Shown here: one piece after another, positions 52,800-62,902 of the stretch | Numbering within the stretch: position 1 is the stretch's first letter | Layout of the letters: every line of letters begins with the position of its first letter | DNA from: JALHFZ01 sp963674625 | GTDB taxonomy: Bacteria; Synergistota; Synergistia; Synergistales; Aminobacteriaceae | Reading direction: 5' to 3' | DNA length: 64,000 nt | NCBI GenBank assembly: GCA_963674625.2 | Contig: CAXXXO010000003.1 | Span: 186,001 to 250,000 of the forward strand | Made by a program: the position numbers and the translations under genes | The notes under the pieces: generated by a model | The model's input: only the letters and a program-made list of their open reading frames with translations | What the model was told of the DNA's origin: nothing | The model's database searches: none

Positions 52800-55700
52800 A
52801 CTCCAGCTCCTCGTTCGTCCTTATTCAAGTTACTCAATAGCATTTCAATCTCTTGAGCCCTCTCCTTACTCAGCAGATTTTTTTTCTCTCCATATCTGAC
52901 TACAGATTTAAGGACAGTAACTAACCCTTCCGTGTCATCCGGACACTTAAACGTCGCTTTCTCCTCGCCGAAGATACCCGACTCCACCTTGATTTCGAAT
53001 TTTCGTTCCTTGCTAACCAGTTCGACACTGACAACATCACTTGCATTGCCGTCCTGGTCCATTGCCCGCATTTTTATCATCACATTGGGCTGGTCTTTTA
53101 GGAGAGTGGCGAGATCAATTTTGCTGGCAACTCTCTGGGCATTGTACGAGTGGTGAGGATCAGTTCCATCCAGGGTGTAAATCAACCGTGCGGCCCCTTT
53201 GGGAATTTCGATATACATCTCCTGTGATTCCCGAATTTCATGCACTCCCTCATCAACAGACGGTTTGTAGACAACCGGCTTGGCCTTATCGATCTCTGAC
53301 TTGGCCTGTTTTAGTTTGGCTGCATAGTCCTTGATGTGAAGCGATGTCCACTCCGCCACTGCGCCGAAACCATAGTCCTTTGACAGAAGCTTAACAATCT
53401 TAGTGCTGAAACTGAAGGACTGATCGGCCAAGCGCACAAGGAACTGTCTTGCATCTTCATGATCACACTTGTGTGGATCACGCTGACTTGGGTTCAGGTT
53501 TGCGTACCATTTGCTTACCACATTTTCGCATTCGATCATGTCGCCATTGGCACCATAGATGTCACAAACAGCCTGCGCCACCTGCTTTTGTGCGATCTGT
53601 TCGCCCGAATTGAGAAGTGTCACATCATCTGCAAGAGCATCACAGATGGTCATGGCGTCCTCTTCCGTGAGAGTACCGTCAATCGAGCCGTCACTATAAA
53701 CCTCAGGCAATTGCTGCAGTATGAAATCAAATCGATCTACGCTGCCGGCAAGCGCATCCATCAGATTTTTGAACCTGTTCAAAGGAGCCTGTCGGTCTTT
53801 TTCATAAAGGCTGATAATCTTTGCCACAGTTGGCAAGCCGTTCCACCATTGTTTGAGTGTTTCAAATGCAACGTTGAGAGATCGTGTTTCGCCGTGTTTC
53901 AGGGGCGGTGCGTCAACTGCTTTGGCGACCAGATCGATTAAGGCATTTTGAGCCTGTGAAATATCACGGATCATAAAAACCGTCTTGGCGGCAGGGTCTG
54001 ACACGATATTGACCAATTCGTCATAGGATTGAAGAGACTGCTCCGCAATCCTAGTAGAGTCCTTGAATACAATTAATCGCTCGCCATAGGCCCGAATGAC
54101 ATAAGCCAGCGATAACACTAGAGGTGTGCCCCCAACACCGTAAGGCGCACTCTTTGCGTCGTCAAGAAAAGAGCCAACGGAGAACACATCTCCAGGGTTG
54201 AGATTTGCCAGTCGATCACACAGTTCTTTCAAGACTGGAAAATCATCGTGGAGTTTCAGAGGGTCGGTCTCACACGAGAAATAAGAAACAACACCTTCTG
54301 AACCAACTTTCTTGAGAGCACCTGTACCTCTCAAAAGGACTTTTTCCAGATATCTCTTCTCGCCGTGATTATCAGGGTTCCCGTTATCAATCAGAACCTT
54401 TTCAGCTTCCAGCAATACGTCTACAGCCTGTTTCAATGCAGTGTTTTTCCTGGTGCACCATTTTTCGTCGTGGCAGAAGTTCAAATCCGGATGCTTAATA
54501 CGGCAGCGTTTCTTAAAGAGCTCCTCGCACAGCATGTCCGCCGGCTTGTGGGATTGCATGGGCTTGTCCACAAGGACTTTTCCTGTCTGCCAATACCAGC
54601 AGGCTCCGCTACCATCCGTGATGTCTTGAAACAAGCGCTGCAGCGTAGGGAGGTATCCGTCTTTGGAGTTTTCAAATATATCGCGCAGCCGTGACTCGGT
54701 CTGGGCGTTTATCTTTTCCGCCTCGTTTGGCGGCAGATAATGGCGACAGGCTTTCACTCGAAGCAGCGTTTCGATAAAAGGCTGCGGTACGTGCGGCACA
54801 GCCAGGGCCACATTATCATCTGAAATGGTATTGGCAGCCTCTCTGGCCACATTGATCTCGCCCTTGTCTTCGCACAGCACATAGACAAGGGTTCCCTCAA
54901 AGCTCTTAGCAGGTTTGTTTCGGTTCTCTTTATAGTCAGTACGAATTGTCTTCCAAAGCGTATCCCCGAGATCCTTCGCTCGTACAAAGCGAGTGCGAAA
55001 GCGTTTATCCTCCCCGAATGGTAGGTTGTATCCTTTGGCTTCGGCGTATTCTGAAAGATTCTTTCCGGCGGATTCTTCTAGGAAAGCTGTAACTGTATCG
55101 GATGGGTGCAGTTTTGTGTCGGTAACAAATCGCTCAATGAGATCATAGGGGTCTTCGCCAGTACTGGCGGCCAGTTCATAGGTTTGTGACTGCTGCCGGA
55201 AAAAAACTGCGCCGTTTTTGACTAAGTTCTTCAAGCACTCCGTGATCTTGTTTTTTTCAGAGCTGCTCAAGCAATATAGTCCAAATTGAATGTTTTCTAG
55301 GTTCGTTGGGATTTGACAGAGTTGGTATATGAGGATGGTTTTGAGAACCTGGATGCGCTCATCCTCTTGCAATTCGAACATTCCACTTTCAGCAACCTTT
55401 CGCAAGGCATCAATGCTGACGTAGAAGCCGTTGACAAACTGCCGCTGACCTTCACGAAGTTCCGGATTCTTTTGCGAGAGCTCGTTGTTAAAGAACGTAA
55501 ACAGCTGATCCACCGTGTATAGATTCAGCTTACCGCTGGACATAGTTATGTCGGCGTTTTTGATGAAGTCTGCGTATACTCCCTTCGTGCTGCCCACATC
55601 GCCCGAAAAAAAGGTAAAGGTGCTGCGTGCATCCGAACCAATTTCAGAGGAAAGTTTCAGCAGGCAGGACAGAGCCATGGGATGCACGCCATAAATATCC

Positions 55701-56854
55701 TCCAGCACCCGTTCACGGATACGGTTTACATCCTCGATCCAGGGGAACAGGCCAAGCGACTTGCATTGTGGGAGCAGTTGATCAAAGACGCCTGTCTTGC
55801 GCTCGACCTCTTTCTTCCAAACATCGCTCTTTTTTTCCGTTTCGACGATGGCCCCAATGATCTCCTCTATTCCTTCATTAAGAAGATCGACCTGGGTAAT
55901 TCTGGCGCTCATTACTGCCGCATCATCTTTACTGAAACGATCAGCATAGGATTTGAAATCCTTGTGAATACATCCGACAAAGAGCACGTTCGGTTCGCTC
56001 TTGCAGATCGTTTCCATAAACCCTTGCAGGATGTCTTTTGAGTAGCTTGCCTTTTCCAGGGTGAAGCCAAACTCGTCAAAAAATATTGCCAGTCCTTTGA
56101 AACGCTCTTTAAATGCCTGGCTCTTGACCAATTTTTTAAGTATGGGAATCAGGTTGCCTGCCTGGGCCTGAAACTCAATGCCGCCCATCATTTCCTTGAA
56201 GGCAGTACGGAAGTTGTCCAGTACATTTGAGTCATAACTCTTGAGTCCGGTGCGAAGCTGTTCCACAGTCAGGCCAGGTGCAACCGATTCGAGTGCCTTG
56301 CCGAAGTCCTGGTAGAAATTGCGGATGCCGCCTTTATCACCCTTCTGTTCCCACTCGACAAGTTGACGTTCCGCTTCGTCAAACTCAGTTTCCACACTCG
56401 CGTTCAAGCCCTTGGTTTTACAGGCATCGAAGACCGCCTTCATCACAACATCCTCAAAATGCCGTCCCAAATGGTAATCACAGATCGCCACCAGGTACTG
56501 TCCGTCCTTGCGGATGTTTTTCAACAGCTTGCCTTTCTCTGAATCAAGCTTGGCGTAGTTCTCGTAGAAACCGGCGATTTCCGGATCACCACTAGACCGA
56601 CTCAAAACATTCGCAGTCATCAGACACAGATGCGATTTACCCGTTCCGTATGAGCCGCTGAGCAAATAGAATTTCTTGTCGTTAGGCTGGTAGAGTCCCC
56701 GGCAAATACGTTCAAAGGCCATACGGTGAGCCTTGGTCGGCCGGTACATGGCCATCCGGTCAGCGTTTTCTTGGGTCGCTTCAAAAGCGCTTTTCAGCTC
56801 CACAAAATTCGCATAGCCGGATTTCAGTTTGACCACATCGGATATTTTCGCCAT
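52796..56854 (-). CDS. brxC: BREX ATPase BrxC/PglY
   Basis: A 1,352-residue P-loop ATPase of the DUF499/BrxC/PglY group. Walker A is GSYGTGKS (67-74) and Walker B LAIFFDEFGF (DE at 260-261). Large helical regions follow, then a C-terminal segment with GAARLIYTLDGTDPHHSY, which looks like a small beta domain. Size is in the usual BrxC/PglY range. Its ATG at 56854 lies 2 bases after the stop of the DUF262 remnant; the stop overlaps the pglZ start. Confidence 0.93.
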   Translation of the reverse strand: MAKISDVVKLKSGYANFVELKSAFEATQENADRMAMYRPTKAHRMAFERICRGLYQPNDKKFYLLSGSYGTGKSHLCLMTANVLSRSSGDPEIAGFYENYAKLDSEKGKLLKNIRKDGQYLVAICDYHLGRHFEDVVMKAVFDACKTKGLNASVETEFDEAERQLVEWEQKGDKGGIRNFYQDFGKALESVAPGLTVEQLRTGLKSYDSNVLDNFRTAFKEMMGGIEFQAQAGNLIPILKKLVKSQAFKERFKGLAIFFDEFGFTLEKASYSKDILQGFMETICKSEPNVLFVGCIHKDFKSYADRFSKDDAAVMSARITQVDLLNEGIEEIIGAIVETEKKSDVWKKEVERKTGVFDQLLPQCKSLGLFPWIEDVNRIRERVLEDIYGVHPMALSCLLKLSSEIGSDARSTFTFFSGDVGSTKGVYADFIKNADITMSSGKLNLYTVDQLFTFFNNELSQKNPELREGQRQFVNGFYVSIDALRKVAESGMFELQEDERIQVLKTILIYQLCQIPTNLENIQFGLYCLSSSEKNKITECLKNLVKNGAVFFRQQSQTYELAASTGEDPYDLIERFVTDTKLHPSDTVTAFLEESAGKNLSEYAEAKGYNLPFGEDKRFRTRFVRAKDLGDTLWKTIRTDYKENRNKPAKSFEGTLVYVLCEDKGEINVAREAANTISDDNVALAVPHVPQPFIETLLRVKACRHYLPPNEAEKINAQTESRLRDIFENSKDGYLPTLQRLFQDITDGSGACWYWQTGKVLVDKPMQSHKPADMLCEELFKKRCRIKHPDLNFCHDEKWCTRKNTALKQAVDVLLEAEKVLIDNGNPDNHGEKRYLEKVLLRGTGALKKVGSEGVVSYFSCETDPLKLHDDFPVLKELCDRLANLNPGDVFSVGSFLDDAKSAPYGVGGTPLVLSLAYVIRAYGERLIVFKDSTRIAEQSLQSYDELVNIVSDPAAKTVFMIRDISQAQNALIDLVAKAVDAPPLKHGETRSLNVAFETLKQWWNGLPTVAKIISLYEKDRQAPLNRFKNLMDALAGSVDRFDFILQQLPEVYSDGSIDGTLTEEDAMTICDALADDVTLLNSGEQIAQKQVAQAVCDIYGANGDMIECENVVSKWYANLNPSQRDPHKCDHEDARQFLVRLADQSFSFSTKIVKLLSKDYGFGAVAEWTSLHIKDYAAKLKQAKSEIDKAKPVVYKPSVDEGVHEIRESQEMYIEIPKGAARLIYTLDGTDPHHSYNAQRVASKIDLATLLKDQPNVMIKMRAMDQDGNASDVVSVELVSKERKFEIKVESGIFGEEKATFKCPDDTEGLVTVLKSVVRYGEKKNLLSKERAQEIEMLLSNLNKDERGAGV

Positions 56855-56856
56855 GT

Positions 56857-57105
56857 CTATTCCTCTCCTTCTTCAGGCGCATCCTGATCTGGAATGCTCA
56901 AGACCGATCTGGCCAACGCCGCTAACATTTTCTGTCGGGATTCAATCGACGTGGAGTTTCATTGACTGAATGCCTGGAGAAGCTTCTCCACCCGTTCCCG
57001 TTGCCACACATATTCCCTTTGGAAGTCAGGAACCGTATAGAAATCCTTGTACAAGGATTTGATCGACAGGTCTTGAGACTCTATCTTTAGAGATGTATTG
57101 TTCAT
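56857..57105 (-). pseudogene. Remnant of a DUF262 (GmrSD/BrxU-type) gene inside the BREX operon
   Basis: The ATG at 57105 overlaps the pglX stop codon (ATGA), as for an intact operon member. The first 48 codons include SIKSLYKDFYTVPDFQREYVW, a clear DUF262 N-terminus with the DFQREYVW signature, then TGA. The same frame continues for 33 codons (ending DQDAPEEGEE) to TAG at 56857, just before brxC. The bulk of a normal DUF262 protein is missing. The simplest reading is an internal deletion of a type IV restriction-like gene. A 48-residue peptide could still be made. Confidence 0.75.
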
Positions 57106-60100
57106 TTCTTCTCTCCCATAATCAGAGTAAGCCGATCATATTCTTCCAGGCATTTACGCTTGGAGACGAACTCGCCGAAAGCATTTTTCTCTTTCTTTTT
57201 GAGCACCGGGAAAGTGTCTAAGATGTAGGCGAAGTCATCCCGTGACAGTCCGTAAAGATGGGCCACGTAGGCGTCGATCTCAGCGCGCAGTTGCGCCCGG
57301 TTGCCGGTGTCCCGCCGGTCGGGAAGTCGATCATGCACGCCACAGTGTGAACCCCACTCGGGCGTCAGGTTCTCTGCCTCGTCTCGGAGCTTCTTGCGTA
57401 TTTCCTGTTCGTGGATCGGGCCGTAGTTGTCTATTGGAGCGGGGGAAGGGTACCAGAAGTCAGAATGTTGCCAGTCTGTTGAAAAATTTTGAGCCCAAAG
57501 CCTTTCAAAATCCTTGTTAAAACAAAATAATCGAGTTGCTTTTGCTATTATTGCGCTCCAAATAACGTTGCCTACGTTTTCTCTCGGAACAGGTAGCGTC
57601 TCAAGAAAAAAGAAATTTAGGTTAGTGGTAACTTTTTGCCTGATCAAAAAATCAACACAAAAACTACTCATAATAGATGCCATCCAGAGCATCTCCAGAT
57701 TATCAGGTCCATGCCAATGTTTATTCTGAGGGGTAACTGTGAAAAAGCTATTGCCATGAAATGATGGAGGTGTAATTCCACAAACAAGAGTCCGTTCATT
57801 TGTACTTGAAGCAACATTCCTGAACCCCACTCGGTAGTGTTTGCCCTCCCAGGAGCTATCCCCAAGCGCCTCTTCAACTTTCTCTTTATCCAACCAATAC
57901 CGAGGTCCATCGAATACATTGTCGAAAAACCATATCATTTTGCCTTCATATAGCGGGCAATCCGTCGGTGTCGTTTTGAATAAATGGCTACTGTTAGTCA
58001 TGTCGAGCTCTCTTCTGAATTTTACATTCCACGTATTCTCCAGCTTGTCTCCCAACAGTGGCCATTCGTCATAAATCTTTGCGGTGATATCAATATCCCT
58101 TTGGCTTTTGAATTCCATTACGCTTAGCGTATCGGGTGAAAATTTTTTGATCTGATTCACGCCCATCTTCAGCGCACTGGCGTCAATCACCTGTAATCGC
58201 TCCGGGTCGTGTTCCATGAAAGCACACTTAAATCGGTCTGTCTTTCCGCCTTTTTGCGTGCCGAAGGTAATAAATTTAAAACGCCCGTCTACCGCACTGA
58301 AAACACTTGGCCATCGGTTCTCAAATCCATAGAGATAATCAACCCTACTCTTATAAAAAAACATTTCCCGTAAGGGCTGGCATCCCTGGTCGGTGTAAAG
58401 TCCGCTGGGAACCACTATACCCATACAGCCGCCGTCATTGAGTAAAGTGAAAAACTGTTCTAGGAAGAGTTTAAAGGTGTTGATATCACCCTTGCCCAGA
58501 GCGCTGTAGCTCAGAGGCTCCTTGAAGTATGCGCTCTGTTCCGCGATACCATCGCTGTATTCTCTCCATTTTTCAGCAATCGCCTTATTATCAGCCATCA
58601 GTTTCTTGGAGATCCGATTGGCCTCCTGCTTTTTGTAAGAACGGAACTTGGGGTCGTAATCCAAAAAGAACTCTTGGGAGTTAGGTTTGACAATATCCCA
58701 CGGCGGATTGCCGACGGTGGCTGAAAATCCACCCACCGCATCAGGGGCAAACACTTCGGGAAACTCCAGCGGCCAATGGAAAAAGTGGTGCCAATCTCTA
58801 TAGGCCTCTACTGATTCCAAAATCTCAGGGAGGGCAAAATTCAAAGTGCCGACAATAGGCAGACCTTTTGCGAGCCGCTCGAAAATTTCCTCGTAATGGT
58901 CAACTCGAATATCAGGGTCTATCAGGTAGGCAGTAAACAGATCGGCCAGGGGTCGCAGGTGCGAGATTGCCTCCAGGGCTTCATCCAAAAAAGCTTTTTG
59001 AGTGTCCGTATCATCCTCATCAATCTGAGTGATAGACGCAACACCCAGGCTCGCTTCTGCCAGGATCGACGAAAGATTATTATAGTCAAAGAGCAGTTTT
59101 TGAGGGTTTTTCTTTCTCTTGCTCTCTTTTTTGCGTTCCGGGATGTATGTGAGTTGCTCAAGTGACCGAATGCCGATCAGGCTGTTTCCACAGCGGACAT
59201 GGTGATCGAGAAAGGTCAGTTTATGTTCGCTGGCAAAACAGTTGAGCCAGAGCGATAGCTTGGCCAAGTTCACTGCCAGCGGGTTGAGGTCGACTCCATA
59301 GATGCAATGGCGTGTGATACGCCGCCGCCAGTCATTGGGGCGACTGGTGACCTGAGTAGTTATCCCCTCGACATAGGGCACTTCCCCAAGTAAGGCAACA
59401 ACCAGCCCGGCCATCTGGTTAGCCGCATCCACCAGAAAGTGGCCGCTGCCCATGGCCGGATCGCAGACTTTGAAGTTTAGAATCCGCTCTTCAACAAACC
59501 GCTCCACAAGTGCCGCGGCCGATTGGGCAGCTCCTCGGCGGAGGCCTATATCGTGTCCTTTGTCGGCCTGTTCCAAAAGTTCATTGAATCGCTGTCTGTA
59601 TTCAAGTTCAAAGGTTTCACGAAGGGGCTGTACGATTGTTTTTTCATTGAGAAAACGCACCAAAGATTCCGGGGTGTAGTAAGAGCCAGTTTGTTTGCGC
59701 TCCAGGGCGGATTCCCCGAAATAGACATCGCCCTTTTTGATCACCCTGTCGTCCGCCCTTTTGGTTGACTGAGAGGCCAGCAGTATTTCCATGCCTTTTT
59801 TGTTACTGCGACGAATACGGTCGGCGTCGGCAAGCTGAACCCTGTACTCAAGGATATTCTCATAAAGCTCCCCGAGATGACGGACCTCCAGGTCTTCGTA
59901 AGGAATGGTGTATTCTTCATGTGGTTTGTTATCGTAGGGCTCTACAAAAGCCAGCAGATATAAGGCCCGGTACATAAAATCGTTTCGTAGTTGATGCTGA
60001 CCCAGGAACCGCTCTTCTTCGTCATCAAAGAGGCCGCCGTTGTACCCCATAATGCCGTATTCCGGGTCGCCATCGTTTACGGCGTTTATCAAGCCTTTCA

Positions 60101-61043
60101 GGTGTTTCCAAAGATCGTACTCATCCATGTCGCGACGTTCGCCCCAGCGGAACTTGCGGGCCTCTTTGCAGAGTGCCTGGATGGAGTGGCTCTGGTAAAG
60201 ATCAACTTTGTTTGGGTCAGAGGGCAGCAGTCGTCGGGCCTCGGCATAGAACAGGAAGAGACAACGGTAGATCAGCTTGACGGCGCTTTCGAATATTTCC
60301 GCCCTTTCTTCTTCGGTGTATTCTTCGCCACTCCTCTGGGTGTCAAAGATGAAACCATTGCAGATGTACTGTAGAACCTCGTCCACCTGGGCAAGGAAGG
60401 GTGTTTTGACATTGTCTTCAAGCATTTGCTCCGATTTTTCCCGGTCGCGATCAAGCCTGCACTTATAGATACCGACGGATTTATCCTGTTGCTTGCTCTT
60501 TGTACCCTCAATTTCTTCGGCAATGAAGGAATCCTTGTGGAAAAAACGTTCAAAGAGGCCGTATTCGGCCTCTTCCGATCCTTCCAATACCTGCCCCAAT
60601 GGAAGTTCTACATAATCTTCATAGGGTCTGGAACTCTTGGTGGAGTAAAGCCGCCAGCTGGCACCGTCAGTCAGAATTCCCCAGTTGAGTTTACGGTCCT
60701 TCAGATGCGCTAGAAGTTTTGCAGGATAGAAACTTCCGACCGATGTATTGTCAATGTTCGATTTGGGCGGAGTGAGGTAAAGGACGCCAATGCAATCTTT
60801 GAATCCCCAATCTTCATAAAGCGGGTAAACTCCTGGAGCGATGGGATTGCCGGAGGGGACGAAATCAAGATAACTCAGCGCCTGTTTCAGAAAAGACTCC
60901 CACAGGGACCTAGTATCCTCGTTGTTGCGAGTCCGCCATGTCTGGGCCAGTGTGGCCATACGGCCTTGGGCTGCGTCGTCAAGTTTGACGGTATATTTTA
61001 ATTTCTCGATGAAAAGCGAGCTGAACAGACCGTTATTCTTCAT
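57102..61043 (-). CDS. pglX: BREX adenine-specific DNA methyltransferase PglX
   Basis: A 1,313-residue N6-adenine methyltransferase of the Eco57I/PglX type. Motif X region RKQTGSYYTPESLV (449-462), motif I VCDPAMGSGHFL (SAM binding, 527-538) and motif IV GNPPW (778-782) are intact. The N-terminal 130 residues contain WGILTDGASWRLY, as in type IIG and PglX N-termini, but no PD-(D/E)xK residues were seen. The C-terminal part should hold target recognition. ATG at 61043 overlaps the brxF stop; the frame further upstream lies inside brxF. Confidence 0.92.
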   Translation of the reverse strand: MKNNGLFSSLFIEKLKYTVKLDDAAQGRMATLAQTWRTRNNEDTRSLWESFLKQALSYLDFVPSGNPIAPGVYPLYEDWGFKDCIGVLYLTPPKSNIDNTSVGSFYPAKLLAHLKDRKLNWGILTDGASWRLYSTKSSRPYEDYVELPLGQVLEGSEEAEYGLFERFFHKDSFIAEEIEGTKSKQQDKSVGIYKCRLDRDREKSEQMLEDNVKTPFLAQVDEVLQYICNGFIFDTQRSGEEYTEEERAEIFESAVKLIYRCLFLFYAEARRLLPSDPNKVDLYQSHSIQALCKEARKFRWGERRDMDEYDLWKHLKGLINAVNDGDPEYGIMGYNGGLFDDEEERFLGQHQLRNDFMYRALYLLAFVEPYDNKPHEEYTIPYEDLEVRHLGELYENILEYRVQLADADRIRRSNKKGMEILLASQSTKRADDRVIKKGDVYFGESALERKQTGSYYTPESLVRFLNEKTIVQPLRETFELEYRQRFNELLEQADKGHDIGLRRGAAQSAAALVERFVEERILNFKVCDPAMGSGHFLVDAANQMAGLVVALLGEVPYVEGITTQVTSRPNDWRRRITRHCIYGVDLNPLAVNLAKLSLWLNCFASEHKLTFLDHHVRCGNSLIGIRSLEQLTYIPERKKESKRKKNPQKLLFDYNNLSSILAEASLGVASITQIDEDDTDTQKAFLDEALEAISHLRPLADLFTAYLIDPDIRVDHYEEIFERLAKGLPIVGTLNFALPEILESVEAYRDWHHFFHWPLEFPEVFAPDAVGGFSATVGNPPWDIVKPNSQEFFLDYDPKFRSYKKQEANRISKKLMADNKAIAEKWREYSDGIAEQSAYFKEPLSYSALGKGDINTFKLFLEQFFTLLNDGGCMGIVVPSGLYTDQGCQPLREMFFYKSRVDYLYGFENRWPSVFSAVDGRFKFITFGTQKGGKTDRFKCAFMEHDPERLQVIDASALKMGVNQIKKFSPDTLSVMEFKSQRDIDITAKIYDEWPLLGDKLENTWNVKFRRELDMTNSSHLFKTTPTDCPLYEGKMIWFFDNVFDGPRYWLDKEKVEEALGDSSWEGKHYRVGFRNVASSTNERTLVCGITPPSFHGNSFFTVTPQNKHWHGPDNLEMLWMASIMSSFCVDFLIRQKVTTNLNFFFLETLPVPRENVGNVIWSAIIAKATRLFCFNKDFERLWAQNFSTDWQHSDFWYPSPAPIDNYGPIHEQEIRKKLRDEAENLTPEWGSHCGVHDRLPDRRDTGNRAQLRAEIDAYVAHLYGLSRDDFAYILDTFPVLKKKEKNAFGEFVSKRKCLEEYDRLTLIMGEKK

Positions 61044-61504
61044 AGTGCCAGTGTCTCCTTCTGATCGACCACGAATGTGTACTGAGGATAGCGTCGAAAC
61101 TCGTGGGTCGCGATAATCTGGTCGTATTGAAGAACAAAGAGCAGGCAGGGTTTCTGGTTCCAAGTCTCTACATGGCTGGAAAACTCTTCGATAACATTCG
61201 ATTGGCCGACCCATGTGGCCTTGAGAAACTCCAGCCCTGAAACTATCAAAACAGGAGCTTGGCCACGGTTCTTCAAGAACTCAAAAAGGCTGGGGACCAG
61301 AAAATGCCCAATCTTACTGCTCAAATTCGCGTCATGAGCGAAAAGTTCCAGTAGGTCAAGGTGTTCGGCGTCGGCCTGACGGGCCAACTCAGCAGCCCAT
61401 GCTTTCTGGCCTTCATAGTCATTGGTGAGGACAATACAAGCTCCCCCACGGGGGCGCGAGGGCAGATCTCTCACGAGTTGAACAATGTCGATAGGACCGT
61501 TCAT
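61040..61504 (-). CDS. BrxF-like small protein
   Basis: A 154-residue protein with the length, position and predicted alternating strand-helix pattern of BrxF from type 3 BREX loci (segments VLIVSGLEFLKATWVG, KPCLLFVLQYDQII, and an RRYPQYTFVVDQKE end). The canonical Walker A of BrxF is not present; GGACIVLTNDYEGQKAW occupies that position. The call is therefore tentative. Its start overlaps the upstream stop by 1 base and its stop overlaps pglX, so it is firmly in the operon. Confidence 0.55.
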   Translation of the reverse strand: MNGPIDIVQLVRDLPSRPRGGACIVLTNDYEGQKAWAAELARQADAEHLDLLELFAHDANLSSKIGHFLVPSLFEFLKNRGQAPVLIVSGLEFLKATWVGQSNVIEEFSSHVETWNQKPCLLFVLQYDQIIATHEFRRYPQYTFVVDQKETLAL

Positions 61505-62898
61505 TAAAAAAAGTCTCCAGATGATGTATCGGTCACTTCGCGCGGCTCACGGTTTTCAAAATGCGCAGTAAGGAACTCAAGTGCCGAAAAACCTGGTTTG
61601 AGACGAATTTGATCGAGATTGTGTGTGGTTTCATAGCGTAGCCAGCCACGGTTATGAAGCTTTTCGATCTGCTGTCGGAAAGAAGCAGCGTCAAGCCCGA
61701 AAACCACTGCCGGAGATCCAGGAGTAGCCGCCATCTCGCCAACCTCGAAGATATGACTCTCTTTTGTGGCGCAGAAATCATAGATCATGGCGTTTAGAAC
61801 AAGAGGGGTAATTTTGGTGTAGCGGCAACGATAGAACTCTCCCTCAGGCGACCGATGCAGAAGTTCCAATTTGCTGAAATTCTGTACCATATAGGCATCG
61901 ATTACAAAGCGGACTTCTTCGTGAAGCCCCTTGCCGATGGTTCGCTTGGTATAATTGCCAGCCAAATTGCTCCGCATCCGTTCATCCCACTCTTCCTGCT
62001 TCATTGGTGATGCTTCCATCAGCAGATGATTGAAGATCTCAAACCATATTAAATTCCGAAACGAACCGGCACCGAGGTAATGACACCATTCAAGAGAACC
62101 TTGCTTTTCAATGAAAATATCTTGGTCTGCGATAAGCAATCCTATGGGCGTCAGTACCTGACGACCTGGCACAATTAAACCCATCGCAGCACCCATACTG
62201 ACCAGGCTTTCAACTTGGCGATTTGCCAGACCGGTATTTTCCTGCAGGACTTTGCGATTAATCTTTTTTGCGTCACGATGTTCCCTGAGAAAATGAAGAA
62301 TGCGAGCAAGTTGGTCAAATTCCAAAAGATATCCATTGCTAACTTGAAATTTACGCCGAGTGCTCTTTTGGGATTTATGATTATCCTTCGAGGCTTGTGA
62401 CGAGCCAGGCAGCGCTATATTTACCTCTGCCATGTTAGGTACCAATGAAGAATCGGTACCCGTTCGCAGTTGATTATCCGCAACGGAGAGGTGTTTCGAC
62501 TCCGCCGATGTTTTGATTTTTGTATCATTAGCTGGTTCATTGGGCAGGGTTTCAACCAATTTCTGTTGAGTAGCTTCTGCCGCCACTTTTGATGGGAAAG
62601 GCATTTTTTCAGTAGAGATGCCTCCGGCACGAATGAACTCAACCACCTTAAACAAGGTGATTGACGATTGCCCTATGCCGTTCACCTTGCACAGATCATC
62701 TTTTGATGCGGAAAGCACCTGGGAGAGACTGCCAAAGACTCGAATAAGTTCTTCAGCGAGCGGTTTGACATCCTTGCGCCCTATAGCAAAGGAGAGGAGC
62801 AACTCCATCAATACTTCATCAGAACGTGACTCTGAATCACCCGCTAAGAAGCGGTCTCTGAGTCTTTGTCTGTGCCCTGCATTTCCTTTATCCGCCAT
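61504..62898 (-). CDS. RadC-N/HhH and DUF4007-like fusion protein
   Basis: A 464-residue protein with two recognisable regions. Residues 1-95 resemble the N-terminal part of RadC/UPF0758: HRQRLRDRFLAG, then helix-hairpin-helix LCKVNGIGQSSI; the RadC JAB metalloprotease domain is absent. A low-complexity linker (about 95-180) follows. The rest, with RKVLQENTGLANRQVESL, LTPIGLLIADQDIF and GSLEWCHYLGAGSFRNLIWFE, looks like DUF4007, a family often beside DNA-modification systems. ATG at 62898 is 4 bases after the HTH gene; the longer frame to 63030 lies inside that gene. Probably DNA-binding (inference). Confidence 0.65.
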   Translation of the reverse strand: MADKGNAGHRQRLRDRFLAGDSESRSDEVLMELLLSFAIGRKDVKPLAEELIRVFGSLSQVLSASKDDLCKVNGIGQSSITLFKVVEFIRAGGISTEKMPFPSKVAAEATQQKLVETLPNEPANDTKIKTSAESKHLSVADNQLRTGTDSSLVPNMAEVNIALPGSSQASKDNHKSQKSTRRKFQVSNGYLLEFDQLARILHFLREHRDAKKINRKVLQENTGLANRQVESLVSMGAAMGLIVPGRQVLTPIGLLIADQDIFIEKQGSLEWCHYLGAGSFRNLIWFEIFNHLLMEASPMKQEEWDERMRSNLAGNYTKRTIGKGLHEEVRFVIDAYMVQNFSKLELLHRSPEGEFYRCRYTKITPLVLNAMIYDFCATKESHIFEVGEMAATPGSPAVVFGLDAASFRQQIEKLHNRGWLRYETTHNLDQIRLKPGFSALEFLTAHFENREPREVTDTSSGDFF

Positions 62899-62902
62899 AA
62901 TG

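Noticed and set aside
57102..61043. PglX as a free-standing type IIG restriction-modification enzyme
   Set aside because: The N-terminal part lacks visible PD-(D/E)xK residues, and it is translationally coupled to BrxF-like and operonic with BrxC and PglZ.
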